Shown here piece by piece: positions 8,260 to 17,096 of a stretch of DNA of 64,000 nucleotides. Source of the stretch: Variovorax sp. OV329 (GTDB taxonomy: Bacteria > Pseudomonadota > Gammaproteobacteria > Burkholderiales > Burkholderiaceae_C); NCBI RefSeq assembly GCF_900114785.1, contig NZ_FOUG01000007.1:1-64000 (forward strand), written 5' to 3'. Made by a program: the position numbers and the translations under genes. Numbering within the stretch: the first letter of the stretch is position 1; each line of letters opens with the position of its first letter. Below the pieces are notes generated by a model. The model did no database searches and was not told where the DNA came from. It was given only the letters and a program-made list of their open reading frames with translations.

Positions 8260-10317
8260 ATGCACAACATCCGTCGCCACCTGGTGTGGTTCCTCGTGGC
8301 CATCGTCGGCGCCTTCGCGCTCGGCACGGTGGCCCTGGCGCGCGGCGAAGCCGTCAGCGCCCTGTGGGTGGTGGCCGCCGCGGTCTGCACCTACCTGATC
8401 GCCTACCGCTACTACAGCCTGTTCATCGCCGACCGGGTGCTGGGCCTGGACGGCAGCCGCAAGACGCCGGCCCACCGCCACAACGACGGCCTGGACTACG
8501 TGCCGACCGACAAGAACGTGCTGTTCGGCCACCACTTCGCGGCCATCGCGGGTGCGGGCCCGCTGGTCGGGCCGGTGCTGGCGGCGCAGATGGGCTACCT
8601 GCCCGGCCTGCTGTGGATCCTGGCCGGCGTGGTCTTCGCCGGCGCGGTGCAGGACTTCATCGTGCTGTTCATCTCCACGCGACGCGACGGGCGCTCGCTG
8701 GGCGACCTGATCAAGCAGGAGATGGGGCCGGTGCCCGGCATGATCGCGCTGTTCGGCACCTTCATGATCATGATCATCATCCTGGCCGTGCTGGCCCTGA
8801 TCGTGGTGAAGGCGCTGGCCGAGTCGCCCTGGGGCACCTTCACGGTGGCCGCGACGATTCCGGTGGCGGTCTTCATGGGCGTGTACCTGCGCTATATCCG
8901 CCCGGGGCGCATCGGCGAGATCTCGGTGATCGGCTTCGTGCTGCTGATGCTGGCCATCTTCGGTGGCCAGGCGGTGGCCGCCAGCCCGACCTGGGGCCCG
9001 ATGTTCACCTTCGACGGCAAGACGCTGACCTGGATGCTGGTGGGCTACGGCTTCATCGCTGCCAGCCTGCCGGTGTGGCTGCTGCTGGCGCCGCGCGACT
9101 ACCTCTCCACCTTCCTGAAGATCGGCACCATCGTCGCGCTGGCCATCGGCATCGTGTTCGTCGCGCCCACGCTGCAGATGCCGGCCATCACGCAGTTCGC
9201 GCAGGGCAACGGGCCGGTGTGGTCGGGCAGCCTCTTTCCCTTCCTGTTCATCACCATCGCCTGCGGCGCGGTGTCGGGCTTCCATGCGCTGATTGCGTCG
9301 GGCACCACGCCCAAGATGCTGGACAACGAACGCAATGCCCGCTTCATCGGCTACGGCGGCATGCTGGCCGAGTCCTTCGTCGCCGTGATGGCGCTGGTGG
9401 CCGCGGCCTGCATCGAGCCGGGCGTGTACTTCGCGATGAACAGCCCGGCCGCGCTGGTGGGCAGCACGCCGGCGGCGGTTGCGCAGACCATCTCCAGCTG
9501 GGGCTTCGTGGTCACGCCCGAGATGCTGGTGCAGACCGCCAAGGACGTGGGTGAAAGCACCATCCTCGGCCGCGCGGGCGGCGCGCCCACGCTGGCGGTG
9601 GGCATGGCCCACATCCTGCACCAGGCCATCGGCGGGCAGGCCATGATGGCCTTCTGGTACCACTTCGCGATCCTGTTCGAGGCACTGTTCATCCTCACCG
9701 CGGTCGATGCCGGCACGCGCGCCGGGCGCTTCATGCTGCAGGACCTGATGGGCAGCTTCGTGCCGGCGCTCAAGCGCACCGATTCCTTCGCGGCCAACCT
9801 GCTGGCCACCTTCCTGTGCGTGGCGGCCTGGGGCTACTTCCTCTACCAGGGCGTGGTCGATCCGCTGGGCGGCATCAACACGCTGTGGCCGTTGTTCGGC
9901 ATCTCCAACCAGATGCTGGCCGCGGTGGCGCTGATGCTGGGCGTGGTGGTGCTCTACCGCATGAAGCGCGAGCGCTATGCCTGGGTGGCGATCGCGCCGG
10001 CCGCCTGGCTGCTGGTGTGCACGCTGACCGGCGGCTGGCTGAAGATCTTCTCGGACGACCCCAAGGTGGGCTTCCTTTCGCATGCCGCGAAGTACGCCGA
10101 GGCGCTGGAGAAGGGCGTGCTGCTCGCGCCGGCCAAGACGCCCGAGGCGATGTCGCGCATCGTCTTCAACGACCGGCTGGACGCGGCGCTGTGCGGGCTC
10201 TTCATCTTCGTGGTGCTGAGCGTGCTGCTCTACACGGTGCGCAGCGTGCTGGCAGCGCGGGCCTCGAACAAGCCGACGACGCACGAGACGCCCTTCGAAC
10301 CGGTGGCCGCGTCATGA
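8260..10317 (+). CDS. cstA: Carbon starvation protein CstA family transporter
   Basis: A 685-residue inner-membrane transporter of the CstA/BtsT family (peptide or pyruvate uptake under carbon limitation). Conserved blocks include HHFAAIAGAGPLVGPVLAAQ near residue 86, DYLSTFLK near 283 and FHALIASGTTPKML near 344. Many hydrophobic segments run the full length. ATG at 8260 follows AAGGAGAC at good spacing; an earlier in-frame start would add 23 unmatched residues. The gene follows its likely two-component regulators and precedes the small ybdD partner, the standard arrangement. Peptide versus pyruvate specificity cannot be decided from sequence, though the Cache-type sensor favours a small carboxylate. 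Confidence 0.95.
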   Translation: MHNIRRHLVWFLVAIVGAFALGTVALARGEAVSALWVVAAAVCTYLIAYRYYSLFIADRVLGLDGSRKTPAHRHNDGLDYVPTDKNVLFGHHFAAIAGAGPLVGPVLAAQMGYLPGLLWILAGVVFAGAVQDFIVLFISTRRDGRSLGDLIKQEMGPVPGMIALFGTFMIMIIILAVLALIVVKALAESPWGTFTVAATIPVAVFMGVYLRYIRPGRIGEISVIGFVLLMLAIFGGQAVAASPTWGPMFTFDGKTLTWMLVGYGFIAASLPVWLLLAPRDYLSTFLKIGTIVALAIGIVFVAPTLQMPAITQFAQGNGPVWSGSLFPFLFITIACGAVSGFHALIASGTTPKMLDNERNARFIGYGGMLAESFVAVMALVAAACIEPGVYFAMNSPAALVGSTPAAVAQTISSWGFVVTPEMLVQTAKDVGESTILGRAGGAPTLAVGMAHILHQAIGGQAMMAFWYHFAILFEALFILTAVDAGTRAGRFMLQDLMGSFVPALKRTDSFAANLLATFLCVAAWGYFLYQGVVDPLGGINTLWPLFGISNQMLAAVALMLGVVVLYRMKRERYAWVAIAPAAWLLVCTLTGGWLKIFSDDPKVGFLSHAAKYAEALEKGVLLAPAKTPEAMSRIVFNDRLDAALCGLFIFVVLSVLLYTVRSVLAARASNKPTTHETPFEPVAAS

Positions 10318-10363
10318 ACGCATGCCAGGCCGCCCCGACGAAGGCCCGCACGGAGCTTTTCCG

Positions 10364-10576
10364 ATGAGCCTAGGTTCATCCTTGCCCGAGGCCGGGCGCT
10401 ACCTCACCCGCTCGCTGGCGCAGTCGCTGCGCCTCATGGTGGGCCTGCCCGACTACGACGCCTACCTGACGCACATGGAGCGCACCCATCCGGAGCAGGC
10501 GCCGATGAGCTACGAAGCCTTCTTCCGCGAGCGGCAGGAGGCCCGCTACGGCAGCGGGCGCGGCCGCTGCTGCTGA
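10364..10576 (+). CDS. ybdD: YbdD/YjiX family small protein
   Basis: A 70-residue protein of the YbdD/YjiX family (DUF466), found next to cstA in many proteobacteria and thought to assist the transporter. The core LRLMVGLPDYDAYLTHM and the C-terminal block YEAFFRERQEARYG are family-typical, and the tail ends in GRCC. ATG at 10364 is preceded by a GGAG-type ribosome site. It lies 46 bases after cstA, so they are probably one transcript. Molecular function in the family is unsettled. Confidence 0.88.
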   Translation: MSLGSSLPEAGRYLTRSLAQSLRLMVGLPDYDAYLTHMERTHPEQAPMSYEAFFRERQEARYGSGRGRCC

Positions 10577-10589
10577 GACCAAGAAGCCT

Positions 10590-11519
10590 TTAGATGTCGG
10601 CCAGGAGCGCGTAGGGGAGGGGCTCGACCTTGAGGGCCGGGCCGTCCGCGCTGCCGGCATGCAGGCCACCGGCCTCGAGCGCGGCGATCTGCATCGAGAC
10701 CAGTGCGGCCGAGGAGCCGTCGGGCGCGGTGGCAACCTGCACGACCGTGCCCACCGGCTGTTCCGCATCGTTGGCGCCGAACACTTCCTGCCCGGCCACC
10801 AAGGGCGCGCTCGCACCGACCACGTAGGCCCGGCGCTTGAGCGTGCCGCGGAACTGGCTGCGCGCCACCACCTCCTGGCCGGGGTAGCAACCTTTCTTGA
10901 AGTTCACGCCGCCGATGGACTCGTAGTTGAGCATCTGCGGCACGAAGGCATCCAGCACCGGCGTGGTCAGCGTGGCGACCGCGCTGCGCACCTCGCCCCA
11001 TTGCCAGGCGGCCAGGTCCAGTTCGGCCCCGACCGGCGCCGGCGTGCCCGCCGGGGCGATCCACAGGGCACGCGGCACGCCGTCGGCCGGGTAGAGCGAC
11101 ACCACGCTGGCCGCGCCCTTGGCGCTGCGCTGCCAGGGCGCGGCGGCGGCGTCGATGCCGTTGGCGGCCAGTGCATCGCCGGCCAGGCCGTACAGCATGA
11201 ATTCAGCGCTGGCGTCGCGCAGCTTGGCCTTGGCCCGCAGCACGTACATGGACAGCCGCTTGAGCGTGGCGGCCAGGATGTCCTGGCTGCACACCAGCAG
11301 GATGGTCTCCGGCTGCGGCCGGATGCCGACGAAGCTGGCGATCATCCGGCCCTTGGCGGTGCACAGCGCCGCCAGGCGTGCCTGCGTGCCGTCTAGCAGC
11401 GAGAAGTCCTGGGTCAGCTGGCCGTGCAGGAAGCTGGCGGCATCCGGGCCTTCGGCGGCGATCACGCAAAGATGGGGGAGGGCACAAGCCCCGCTGGGAA
11501 GCGAAACAGGAAGGGTCAT
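10590..11519 (-). CDS. ygfZ: YgfZ folate-binding Fe-S cluster maintenance protein
   Basis: A 309-residue YgfZ/GcvT-like protein that binds folate and supports assembly or repair of certain Fe-S enzymes. The diagnostic motif KGCYPGQE, with its conserved Cys, is near residue 226, preceded by MLNYESIGGVNFK; the N-terminal HGQLTQD block is also present. I chose the ATG at 11519. A second in-frame ATG at 11534 would overlap the divergent mltG start at 11533. Divergence from mltG is the usual betaproteobacterial arrangement. The intergenic gap is only 13 bases, so the promoters must overlap the coding ends. Confidence 0.9.
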   Translation of the reverse strand: MTLPVSLPSGACALPHLCVIAAEGPDAASFLHGQLTQDFSLLDGTQARLAALCTAKGRMIASFVGIRPQPETILLVCSQDILAATLKRLSMYVLRAKAKLRDASAEFMLYGLAGDALAANGIDAAAAPWQRSAKGAASVVSLYPADGVPRALWIAPAGTPAPVGAELDLAAWQWGEVRSAVATLTTPVLDAFVPQMLNYESIGGVNFKKGCYPGQEVVARSQFRGTLKRRAYVVGASAPLVAGQEVFGANDAEQPVGTVVQVATAPDGSSAALVSMQIAALEAGGLHAGSADGPALKVEPLPYALLADI

Positions 11520-11532
11520 TGCCTGAATTATC

Positions 11533-12615
11533 ATGGCCCACCCGCCACCGTCCGGGGCGCAGGGCCTTCCGGCCGCAGCCCTTTCCGACACCCGCTCGAC
11601 ACCCGCTTTCGCAGACGTGCGCCGCTTCTTCCTCACCATCTTCCTTCTCGCATCCTTCGTGGCCCTGGGCGTGGGCGCCTGGGGTTTGTGGTGGGTGCAC
11701 CAGCCGCTGCCCATGAAGGCCGCAACCGCCGACCTGCCGGTCGAGCCCGGCACCACCCCGCGCGGCGTCGCCCAGCTGGTGGCCGATGCCGGCGTGGACG
11801 TGTCGCCGCCGCTCTTGTACTGGTGGTTCCGCATCTCGGGGCAGGACCGTCAGATCCGCGCCGGCAGCTACGAGCTGGAGCGCGGCGTCACGCCCAAGAG
11901 CCTGCTGGCCGTGCTGGTGCGCGGCGAGGAAGCCACCCGCAGCGTGGTGCTGGTGGAAGGCTGGAACATCCGGCAGGTGCGTGCCGCCCTGGCCAAGGCC
12001 GACCAGCTCAAGCCCGACACCGTGGGCGACACCGAAGAAGCCCTCATGGCCAAGCTGGGCCGGCCCGGGGTGCATCCCGAGGGGCGCTTCTTCCCCGACA
12101 CCTATACCTATTCCAAGGGCTCTACCGACGTGGCGGTGCTGCAGCGCGCCATGCGGGCCATGGACCGGCACCTGGACGCCGCCTGGACCGCCCGTGCCTC
12201 CGACCTGCCGCTCAAGACGCCCGAACAGGCGCTGATCCTGGCCAGCATTGTCGAGAAGGAGACAGGAAAGCCCTCCGATCGCGCCGAGATCGCGGCCGTC
12301 TTCATCAACCGGCTGCGCGTAGGCATGCCGCTGCAGACCGATCCGACGGTGATCTACGGCCTGGGCGCCAGCTTCGACGGCAACCTCCGCAAGCGGGACC
12401 TGCAGGCCGACACCCCCTGGAACACCTACACCCGCGGCGGCCTGCCGCCCACGCCCATCTCGATGCCGGGCAAGGCGGCGCTGCTGGCGGCGGTGCAGCC
12501 GGCGCAGAGCAAGTCGCTTTACTTCGTGTCGCGCGGGGACGGCACCAGCCATTTCTCCAGTTCGCTCGACGAGCACAACCGGGCGGTCAACCGCTACCAG
12601 AGAGGCAACAAATGA
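11533..12615 (+). CDS. mltG: Endolytic murein transglycosylase MltG
   Basis: A 360-residue inner-membrane lytic transglycosylase that cuts nascent peptidoglycan strands. A transmembrane helix lies at about residues 32-54 ([19 protein letters not shown]), followed by a LysM-like region and the YceG catalytic domain. The catalytic Glu sits in [10 protein letters not shown] near residue 240, with the downstream blocks [20 protein letters not shown] and [13 protein letters not shown] intact. The ATG at 11533 gives an N-terminal cytoplasmic tail of about 30 residues; later starts would be possible. It heads the mltG-tmk-holB-pilZ run. Confidence 0.93.
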   Translation: MAHPPPSGAQGLPAAALSDTRSTPAFADVRRFFLTIFLLASFVALGVGAWGLWWVHQPLPMKAATADLPVEPGTTPRGVAQLVADAGVDVSPPLLYWWFRISGQDRQIRAGSYELERGVTPKSLLAVLVRGEEATRSVVLVEGWNIRQVRAALAKADQLKPDTVGDTEEALMAKLGRPGVHPEGRFFPDTYTYSKGSTDVAVLQRAMRAMDRHLDAAWTARASDLPLKTPEQALILASIVEKETGKPSDRAEIAAVFINRLRVGMPLQTDPTVIYGLGASFDGNLRKRDLQADTPWNTYTRGGLPPTPISMPGKAALLAAVQPAQSKSLYFVSRGDGTSHFSSSLDEHNRAVNRYQRGNK

Positions 12616-12655
12616 TCGCCGCACGGCCGCCCGAAGGCGCGAGGACCCGCAGCTC

Positions 12656-13291
12656 ATGAGTGCCCTGTTCCTGAGCCTGGAAGGCATCGACGGCGCCGGC
12701 AAGTCCAGCCACCTCGATGCGATCGAGGCGCTGTTGCGCAAGCAGGGAAGGGTGGTGACCCGTACCCGCGAACCCGGCGGCACGCCGCTGGCCGAGCAAC
12801 TGCGCGGGATGATCCTGAACCAGCCCATGGACCCGCTGACCGAATCGCTGCTGGTCTTCGCCGCGCGGCGCGACCACATCGTCCAGGTGATTGCGCCGGC
12901 GCTGGCCCGGGGCGAGGTGGTGCTGTCCGACCGCTTCACTGACGCCACCTTCGCCTACCAGGGCGGCGGCCGCGGCTTCGATGTCCAGGTGCTCGCCACG
13001 CTGGAGCAATGGGCGCAGGAACGGCCCGAGGCCGGCGGCCTGCTGCAGCCCGACATCACCCTGTGGTTCGACCTGCCGCCCGAAGTGGCCGCCGCGCGGC
13101 TGGCCGATGCGCGCACGCCCGACAAGTTCGAGGCGCAGTCGGCCGATTTCTTCCGCCGCGTGGCCGCTGGCTATGCGAAGCGGGCCGAGGCCGATCCGGC
13201 GCGCTTCGTGCGGATCGACGCCAACCGCACCCGGGAACAGGTCTGGGAACAGGTGGAGCAGGCGCTGCAGGCGCGGGGCCTGTCGGCATGA
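12656..13291 (+). CDS. tmk: Thymidylate kinase
   Basis: A 211-residue dTMP kinase that makes dTDP for DNA synthesis. The P-loop is [10 protein letters not shown] at residues 7-16, the DR motif is in [18 protein letters not shown], and the LID region lies near residues 143-155. The [14 protein letters not shown] block is canonical. ATG at 12656 is 40 bases after the mltG stop, and its TGA overlaps the holB ATG, indicating one transcript. Length and motifs are normal. Confidence 0.96.
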   Translation: MSALFLSLEGIDGAGKSSHLDAIEALLRKQGRVVTRTREPGGTPLAEQLRGMILNQPMDPLTESLLVFAARRDHIVQVIAPALARGEVVLSDRFTDATFAYQGGGRGFDVQVLATLEQWAQERPEAGGLLQPDITLWFDLPPEVAAARLADARTPDKFEAQSADFFRRVAAGYAKRAEADPARFVRIDANRTREQVWEQVEQALQARGLSA

Positions 13292-14304
13292 GCACGATAG
13301 CTGCATCGAGCTGGCTGGCAGCGCCGCTGCAGGAACTGCTGCGCCAGCGCGGCCATGCCTGGCTGCTGCAGGGCCCCTCGGGCCTGGGCCAGTACGAGCT
13401 GGCCCTGGCGCTGGCCTCTGCCTGGCTCTGCGAGGACCCCACGCCCCATGGCGCATGCGGCAAGTGCGCGAGCTGCCACGCCATCGACGTGCGCACCCAT
13501 GCCGACCTGTGCGTGCTGATGCCCGAGGTGGCCATGCTCGAGCTGGGCTGGCCGCTGGACGAGAAGACGCAGGCCGACCTGGACGACAAGAAGCGCAAGC
13601 CCAGCAAGGAGATCCGCGTGGAGGCCATGCGCGATGCCGTGGCCTTCGCCCAGCGCACCAACGCGCGCGGCCGGGGCAAGGTGGTGCTGGTGTACCCGGC
13701 CGAGCGGATGAACAACGTCACCGCCAACACCCTGCTCAAGACGTTGGAAGAGCCGGTGGGCGACGTGCGCTTCGTGCTGGCCAGCGAGGCCGCCTGGCAG
13801 CTCCTGCCCACCATCCGCAGCCGCTGCCTGGGCTACACCATGCCCTGGCCGGACGCAGCGCAGGCGCAGGCCTGGCTGGTGGAGCAGGGCGTGCCGAAGG
13901 CCGAGGCCGAGCCCCTGTTGCGCGCGGCCGGCGGGCGGCCCAACGATGCCCTGCGGCTGGCCCGCGCCGGCCTCACGGCCCAGACCTGGTCCCGGCTGCC
14001 GCAGGCCATCCGGCGAGGCGAAGTGGCCTCGCTGACCGACCGCAGCCCGGCCCAGGCCATCGACGTGCTGCAGAAGATCTGCCACGACCTGCTGGCCACC
14101 GGTGTCGGCGCACAGCCGCGCTTCTTCGAGGCCGCCGACCTGCCGGCGCCGCCGCCCATACGAAACCTTTCGGCTTGGTCCCGATCGCTGGCAAGTGCGG
14201 CAAAAACCGCAGAACATCCCTTCAATGCCGGTTTGATGCTCGAAGCGCTTGTGAGCGAGGCAAAAGTCCACCTAAACTCCGCCGGCAAGCCAACCCGTCC
14301 ATGA
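13288..14304 (+). CDS. holB: DNA polymerase III subunit delta prime
   Basis: A 338-residue clamp-loader subunit. It has the degenerate ATPase loop of delta prime ([18 protein letters not shown] near residue 28) and the zinc-binding cysteines around [17 protein letters not shown], then the [11 protein letters not shown] and LPTIRSRC motifs. The C-terminal domain continues to the stop, which overlaps the next gene as ATGA. The tmk-holB-pilZ order is conserved in betaproteobacteria. No unusual features. Confidence 0.94.
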   Translation: MSTIAASSWLAAPLQELLRQRGHAWLLQGPSGLGQYELALALASAWLCEDPTPHGACGKCASCHAIDVRTHADLCVLMPEVAMLELGWPLDEKTQADLDDKKRKPSKEIRVEAMRDAVAFAQRTNARGRGKVVLVYPAERMNNVTANTLLKTLEEPVGDVRFVLASEAAWQLLPTIRSRCLGYTMPWPDAAQAQAWLVEQGVPKAEAEPLLRAAGGRPNDALRLARAGLTAQTWSRLPQAIRRGEVASLTDRSPAQAIDVLQKICHDLLATGVGAQPRFFEAADLPAPPPIRNLSAWSRSLASAAKTAEHPFNAGLMLEALVSEAKVHLNSAGKPTRP

Positions 14305-14672
14305 GCACCACCCACCCCGCACCCGGCGCCACGCCACGTCCCAGCGTCATCCAGCTGGCGATCAAGGAAAAGGGCGCCCTCTACGCAGCCTACATCCCGC
14401 TGTTCGCAGAGGGCGGCATCTTCATTCCCACCTCGCGCGAATACCGCCTGGGCGACGACGTCTACGTGCTGCTGACGCTGCCCGACGACCCCACGCGCTA
14501 CCCGGTGGCCGGCAAGGTGGCCTGGATCACGCCCGAGCGCGCCGCCGGCAACCGGGCGCCCGGCGTGGGCATCCGATTCCCCTCCGACGAGAAGTCGCGC
14601 CAGCTCAAGGCGAAAATCGAGGATGCCCTGGGCGGGACCATCGCCTCGGACCGGCCGACGCAGACCATCTGA
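14301..14672 (+). CDS. pilZ: PilZ domain protein
   Basis: A 123-residue PilZ-family protein of the type associated with type IV pilus biogenesis. It starts at an ATG overlapping the holB stop. The core IQLAIKEKGALYAAYIPLF, GGIFIPTSREYRLGDDVYV and PGVGIRFP is typical. The N-terminal RxxxR c-di-GMP motif of true receptors is not evident, as in classic PilZ of Pseudomonas and Xanthomonas, so a scaffold role is more likely than nucleotide sensing. A hairpin follows the gene. Confidence 0.9.
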   Translation: MSTTHPAPGATPRPSVIQLAIKEKGALYAAYIPLFAEGGIFIPTSREYRLGDDVYVLLTLPDDPTRYPVAGKVAWITPERAAGNRAPGVGIRFPSDEKSRQLKAKIEDALGGTIASDRPTQTI

Positions 14673-14699
14673 GCGGGCGAGTTCCGCTCTCCAATTTCG

Positions 14700-14722
14700 G
14701 CGGGCCTCCTTGAGAGGCCCGC
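14700..14722 (+). terminator. Hairpin after pilZ
   Basis: CGGGCCTC (14701-14708) and GAGGCCCG (14714-14721) form a perfect 8-bp stem with a 5-base loop, extendable by one G-C pair. It lies between the pilZ stop and the tatD start. The following bases have only short T stretches, so it is probably a weak terminator or attenuator inside the housekeeping run. Confidence 0.5.
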
Positions 14723-14743
14723 ACCGCCTTCATTGCTGCATCC

Positions 14744-15553
14744 ATGTTCACCGACTCCCACTGCCACCTGAGCTTTCCCGACTTCACCGAGCGGATGGAC
14801 GAGGTTCGCGCCGCCATGGCCGCCGCCCAGGTTGACCGGGCGCTGTGCATCTGCACCACGCTGGAGGAATTCGACGCCGTGCAGGGCCTGGCGGCCCGCT
14901 ACGACAACTTCTGGGCCAGCGTAGGCGTGCACCCGGACAACGAGGACATCGAGGAACCCACGGTGGAGCGCCTGGTGCAGCTCTCGGCGCGTCCCAAGGT
15001 GGTGGCCATTGGCGAGACCGGCCTGGACTACTACCAGATGGACGAGCGCAAGGGCGGCCGCAGCATAGTCGACATGGAGTGGCAGCGCGATCGCTTCCGC
15101 ACCCACATCCGAGCGGCCCAGCAGGTGCGCAAGCCGCTGGTGATCCACACCCGCGACGCTTCGGCCGACACCATTTCGATCCTGAAGGAGGAGGGCGAGA
15201 CCGGCGCCGGCAAGGCCGCCGGCGGCGTCTTCCACTGCTTCACCGAGACCGCGGAGGTGGCCCGTGCCGCCCTGGACCTGGGCTTCTACATCTCCTTCTC
15301 GGGCATCCTGACCTTCAAGAAGGCCGAGGACCTGCGCCAGGTGGCCGCCTTCGTGCCGCTGGACCGCATGCTGATCGAGACCGACAGCCCCTACCTGGCC
15401 CCGGTGCCTTTCCGGGGCAAGACCAACAGCCCGGCGCTGGTGCCTTACGTGGCCCGGCAGATCGCCGATATCCGAAACCTGCCAGTCGAGCAGATCGCCG
15501 AAGTTACAAGTAACAACTTCGAAATGCTGTTCCACGACCTTAAAGCAGCATGA
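14744..15553 (+). CDS. TatD family metal-dependent hydrolase
   Basis: A 269-residue TatD-type TIM-barrel DNase/hydrolase. Metal ligands are visible in DSHCHL at residues 4-9, GETGLDYY near 92, VIHTRDA near 133 and FHCFTE near 161, and the final acid is in IETDSPYLAP near 209. The family is implicated in 3'-5' exonuclease and DNA-repair roles. The stop overlaps the ankyrin gene start as ATGA, so the two are coupled. Confidence 0.93.
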   Translation: MFTDSHCHLSFPDFTERMDEVRAAMAAAQVDRALCICTTLEEFDAVQGLAARYDNFWASVGVHPDNEDIEEPTVERLVQLSARPKVVAIGETGLDYYQMDERKGGRSIVDMEWQRDRFRTHIRAAQQVRKPLVIHTRDASADTISILKEEGETGAGKAAGGVFHCFTETAEVARAALDLGFYISFSGILTFKKAEDLRQVAAFVPLDRMLIETDSPYLAPVPFRGKTNSPALVPYVARQIADIRNLPVEQIAEVTSNNFEMLFHDLKAA

Positions 15554-16221
15554 CAAAATACTTAAATATATTCATCTATCTTCTTGTCGCCCTTGGGTTT
15601 TCATTGAATGCCCATGCGGACGCGCAACTGGACTACTTCCGCGCCGTGCGGGCCGACAACGCCAGCGGCGTGCGCAGCCTGATCGAAAGCGGCGTCAATC
15701 CCAACCTCAAGGACGATCGCGGACAGACCGGCTTCATGATCGCGATCCGCGAGCCGTCGCCCAAGGTGATCGAGGTGCTCTTGGCGTCGCCCAAGGTCGA
15801 CGTGAACGTGGTCAACAGCGCCGACGAAAGCCCGCTGATGATGGCCGCGCTCAAGGGCCAGGACGAACTGGTGGCCAAGCTCATCGCTCGCGACGCCGCC
15901 GTCAACAAGACCGGTTGGGCGCCTCTGCATTACGCAGCCACCAGCGGGCAGGTCGCGATCATGAAGGTGCTGCTGGAGAACTTTGCCTTCATCGACGCGC
16001 AGTCGCCCAACGGCACCACGCCGCTGATGATGGCCGCCATGTACGGCAGCGCCGCGGCGGTGAAGCTGCTGATCGACGAGGGCGCGGACCAGTCCATGAA
16101 GAACCAGCAAGGCATGACGGCGCTGGACTTCGCCAAGCGCGGCAACCGCGGGGATTCGGTGGAGCTGCTGTCGCGCTCGCAGGCGGCAGCGCCGAAGCGG
16201 CCGGCGGACGGCAAGTGGTGA
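15550..16221 (+). CDS. Exported ankyrin-repeat protein
   Basis: A 223-residue protein with a signal peptide (LNIFIYLLVALGFSLNAHADA, cleavage after about residue 24) followed by about five ankyrin repeats, recognisable from GVNPNLKDDRGQTGFMIA, SADESPLMMAALKG, TGWAPLHYAATSG, NGTTPLMMAAMYG and QGMTALDFAKRGN. It should be a periplasmic protein-protein interaction module. The first codons are AT-rich compared with the neighbours, probably easing translation. It is translationally coupled to tatD and ends the housekeeping run. Partners unknown. Confidence 0.9.
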   Translation: MTKYLNIFIYLLVALGFSLNAHADAQLDYFRAVRADNASGVRSLIESGVNPNLKDDRGQTGFMIAIREPSPKVIEVLLASPKVDVNVVNSADESPLMMAALKGQDELVAKLIARDAAVNKTGWAPLHYAATSGQVAIMKVLLENFAFIDAQSPNGTTPLMMAAMYGSAAAVKLLIDEGADQSMKNQQGMTALDFAKRGNRGDSVELLSRSQAAAPKRPADGKW

Positions 16222-16353
16222 GTTGAGGCGATCGGCAGGCCGGCGCGCGGTTCAAATCCGACAGTGCCGGTCTCCGTTATCTAGAACCGGTCAATTTGCG
16301 CTTGGACAATGCCTTGCGCTGCCGGATGAGTCCGAGCTGCCCCAGCCTCATAA

Positions 16354-16372
16354 ATAATACAATGTGTATTAT
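16354..16372. promoter_or_regulatory. AT-rich perfect palindrome (operator-like)
   Basis: ATAATAC (16354-16360) and GTATTAT (16366-16372) are perfect complementary arms around a 5-base spacer, in an AT-rich patch of otherwise GC-rich DNA. The dyad resembles repressor or antitoxin operators, but no intact regulator follows: the next 700 bases contain only broken reading frames. It may be an orphaned promoter/operator of a lost gene. Confidence 0.45.
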
Positions 16373-16477
16373 GTTAAATGATTGCCGCCTTGAGCATTCT
16401 GTCCATTCAAGGCAGATGGCGGCACGGGGTTGGCTTCGCCGGCTCGCACTTTGACCTGGCTCTCGCGGTTTGCGTGC

Positions 16478-16740
16478 CGAGTCGCAATAGGTAGTACGGG
16501 CGCCCTGCGGAATGAGCTTGCCTGGTCGCGCGGCTGGTCAGGAGATCTGCCCCTGGGTCCATCCATTTCAAAGCGGGCCGATGGGCTGCGACGCTCAGAT
16601 CTCTGAGCTGGTACTGGAGGGTCGCTGCCAAAAAAGTGGTCTTCTTCAAGGACCCTCATGTTGCCCGGCAGCACGAAGCCGATATCCAACTGCTGGAGAG
16701 CGCAGTGATCACGGCCGATCGCTACCCCGTGTGGGCCGTC
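16478..16740 (+). pseudogene. Frameshifted remnant resembling methylglyoxal synthase
   Basis: Three consecutive frames carry pieces in the order of methylglyoxal synthase (MgsA, which converts dihydroxyacetone phosphate to methylglyoxal). IGSTGAL (from 16487) matches the ATGTTG phosphate-binding turn. SGPMGCDAQ (from 16572) matches SGPMGGDQQ. After a frame change at a run of six A (16630-16635), VVFFKDPHVARQHEADIQLL matches the IFFWDP...PHDPDVKALL block. The segment ends at a TAG near 16780 without the normal C terminus, and no start or N-terminal third is visible. The comparison is from memory of the E. coli protein. A sequencing error at the A-run could explain one shift, not all the damage. 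Confidence 0.55.
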
Positions 16741-16790
16741 TCTGCCCTGCCCTCCCCCTCGAGACCCCTAGCTCAATAGCGAACCCCGAA

Positions 16791-16937
16791 TCACTGACAA
16801 CGGCAGTTGGACGCCCGAGGCAGCAGAGCCGACTCTGGAACACCGGCGCGCAGTTTGCCAAGCATCACGCCATGCGCCCGCAGCTCCACGTACTTGTCCA
16901 TCAGCTCGGCCAGATTACGGTAGCCGTAGCCACGTGG
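16791..16937 (-). other. Unrecognised minus-strand coding relic
   Basis: A minus-strand frame reads GYGYRNLAELMDKYVELRAH and GVMLGKLRAG before a TGA at 16791-16793. The amino-acid texture is protein-like, but there is no ribosome site, the possible ATG (16901) leaves only 36 residues, and an upstream piece (GESDARSPRGQLGMDH) sits in another frame. I do not recognise the family. It is probably a decayed 3' end of a gene. Together with the adjacent methylglyoxal-synthase-like remnant it accounts for most of the 875-base stretch (16222-17096) that lacks an intact gene. Confidence 0.25.
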
Positions 16938-17096
16938 TCCATGCCCAGCTGGCCGCGCGGCGAGCGGGCGTCCGACTCGCCCTTGACGCGTGCAAGGCGC
17001 GACCTTGGAAATGTTGCGTGTCCGTTGCAGGCAGGCGGCTGCGGGAGAGCGGAACGCGAGTGGAACTTTATTTCAATCATCCCAAAGCGAATGCGA

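Noticed and set aside
8161..10284. Long open frame antisense to cstA rich in His, Arg and Gln
   Set aside because: Composition is that of a mirror of a GC-rich membrane-protein gene. No ribosome site or family similarity; the sense frame is a clear CstA.
16240..16290. tRNA-like T-arm string (GGTTCAAATCC) after the ankyrin gene
   Set aside because: The flanking bases pair at only three of five T-stem positions, and no acceptor, D-arm or anticodon arm can be built around it. Not a tRNA, and too weak for an attachment-site claim.
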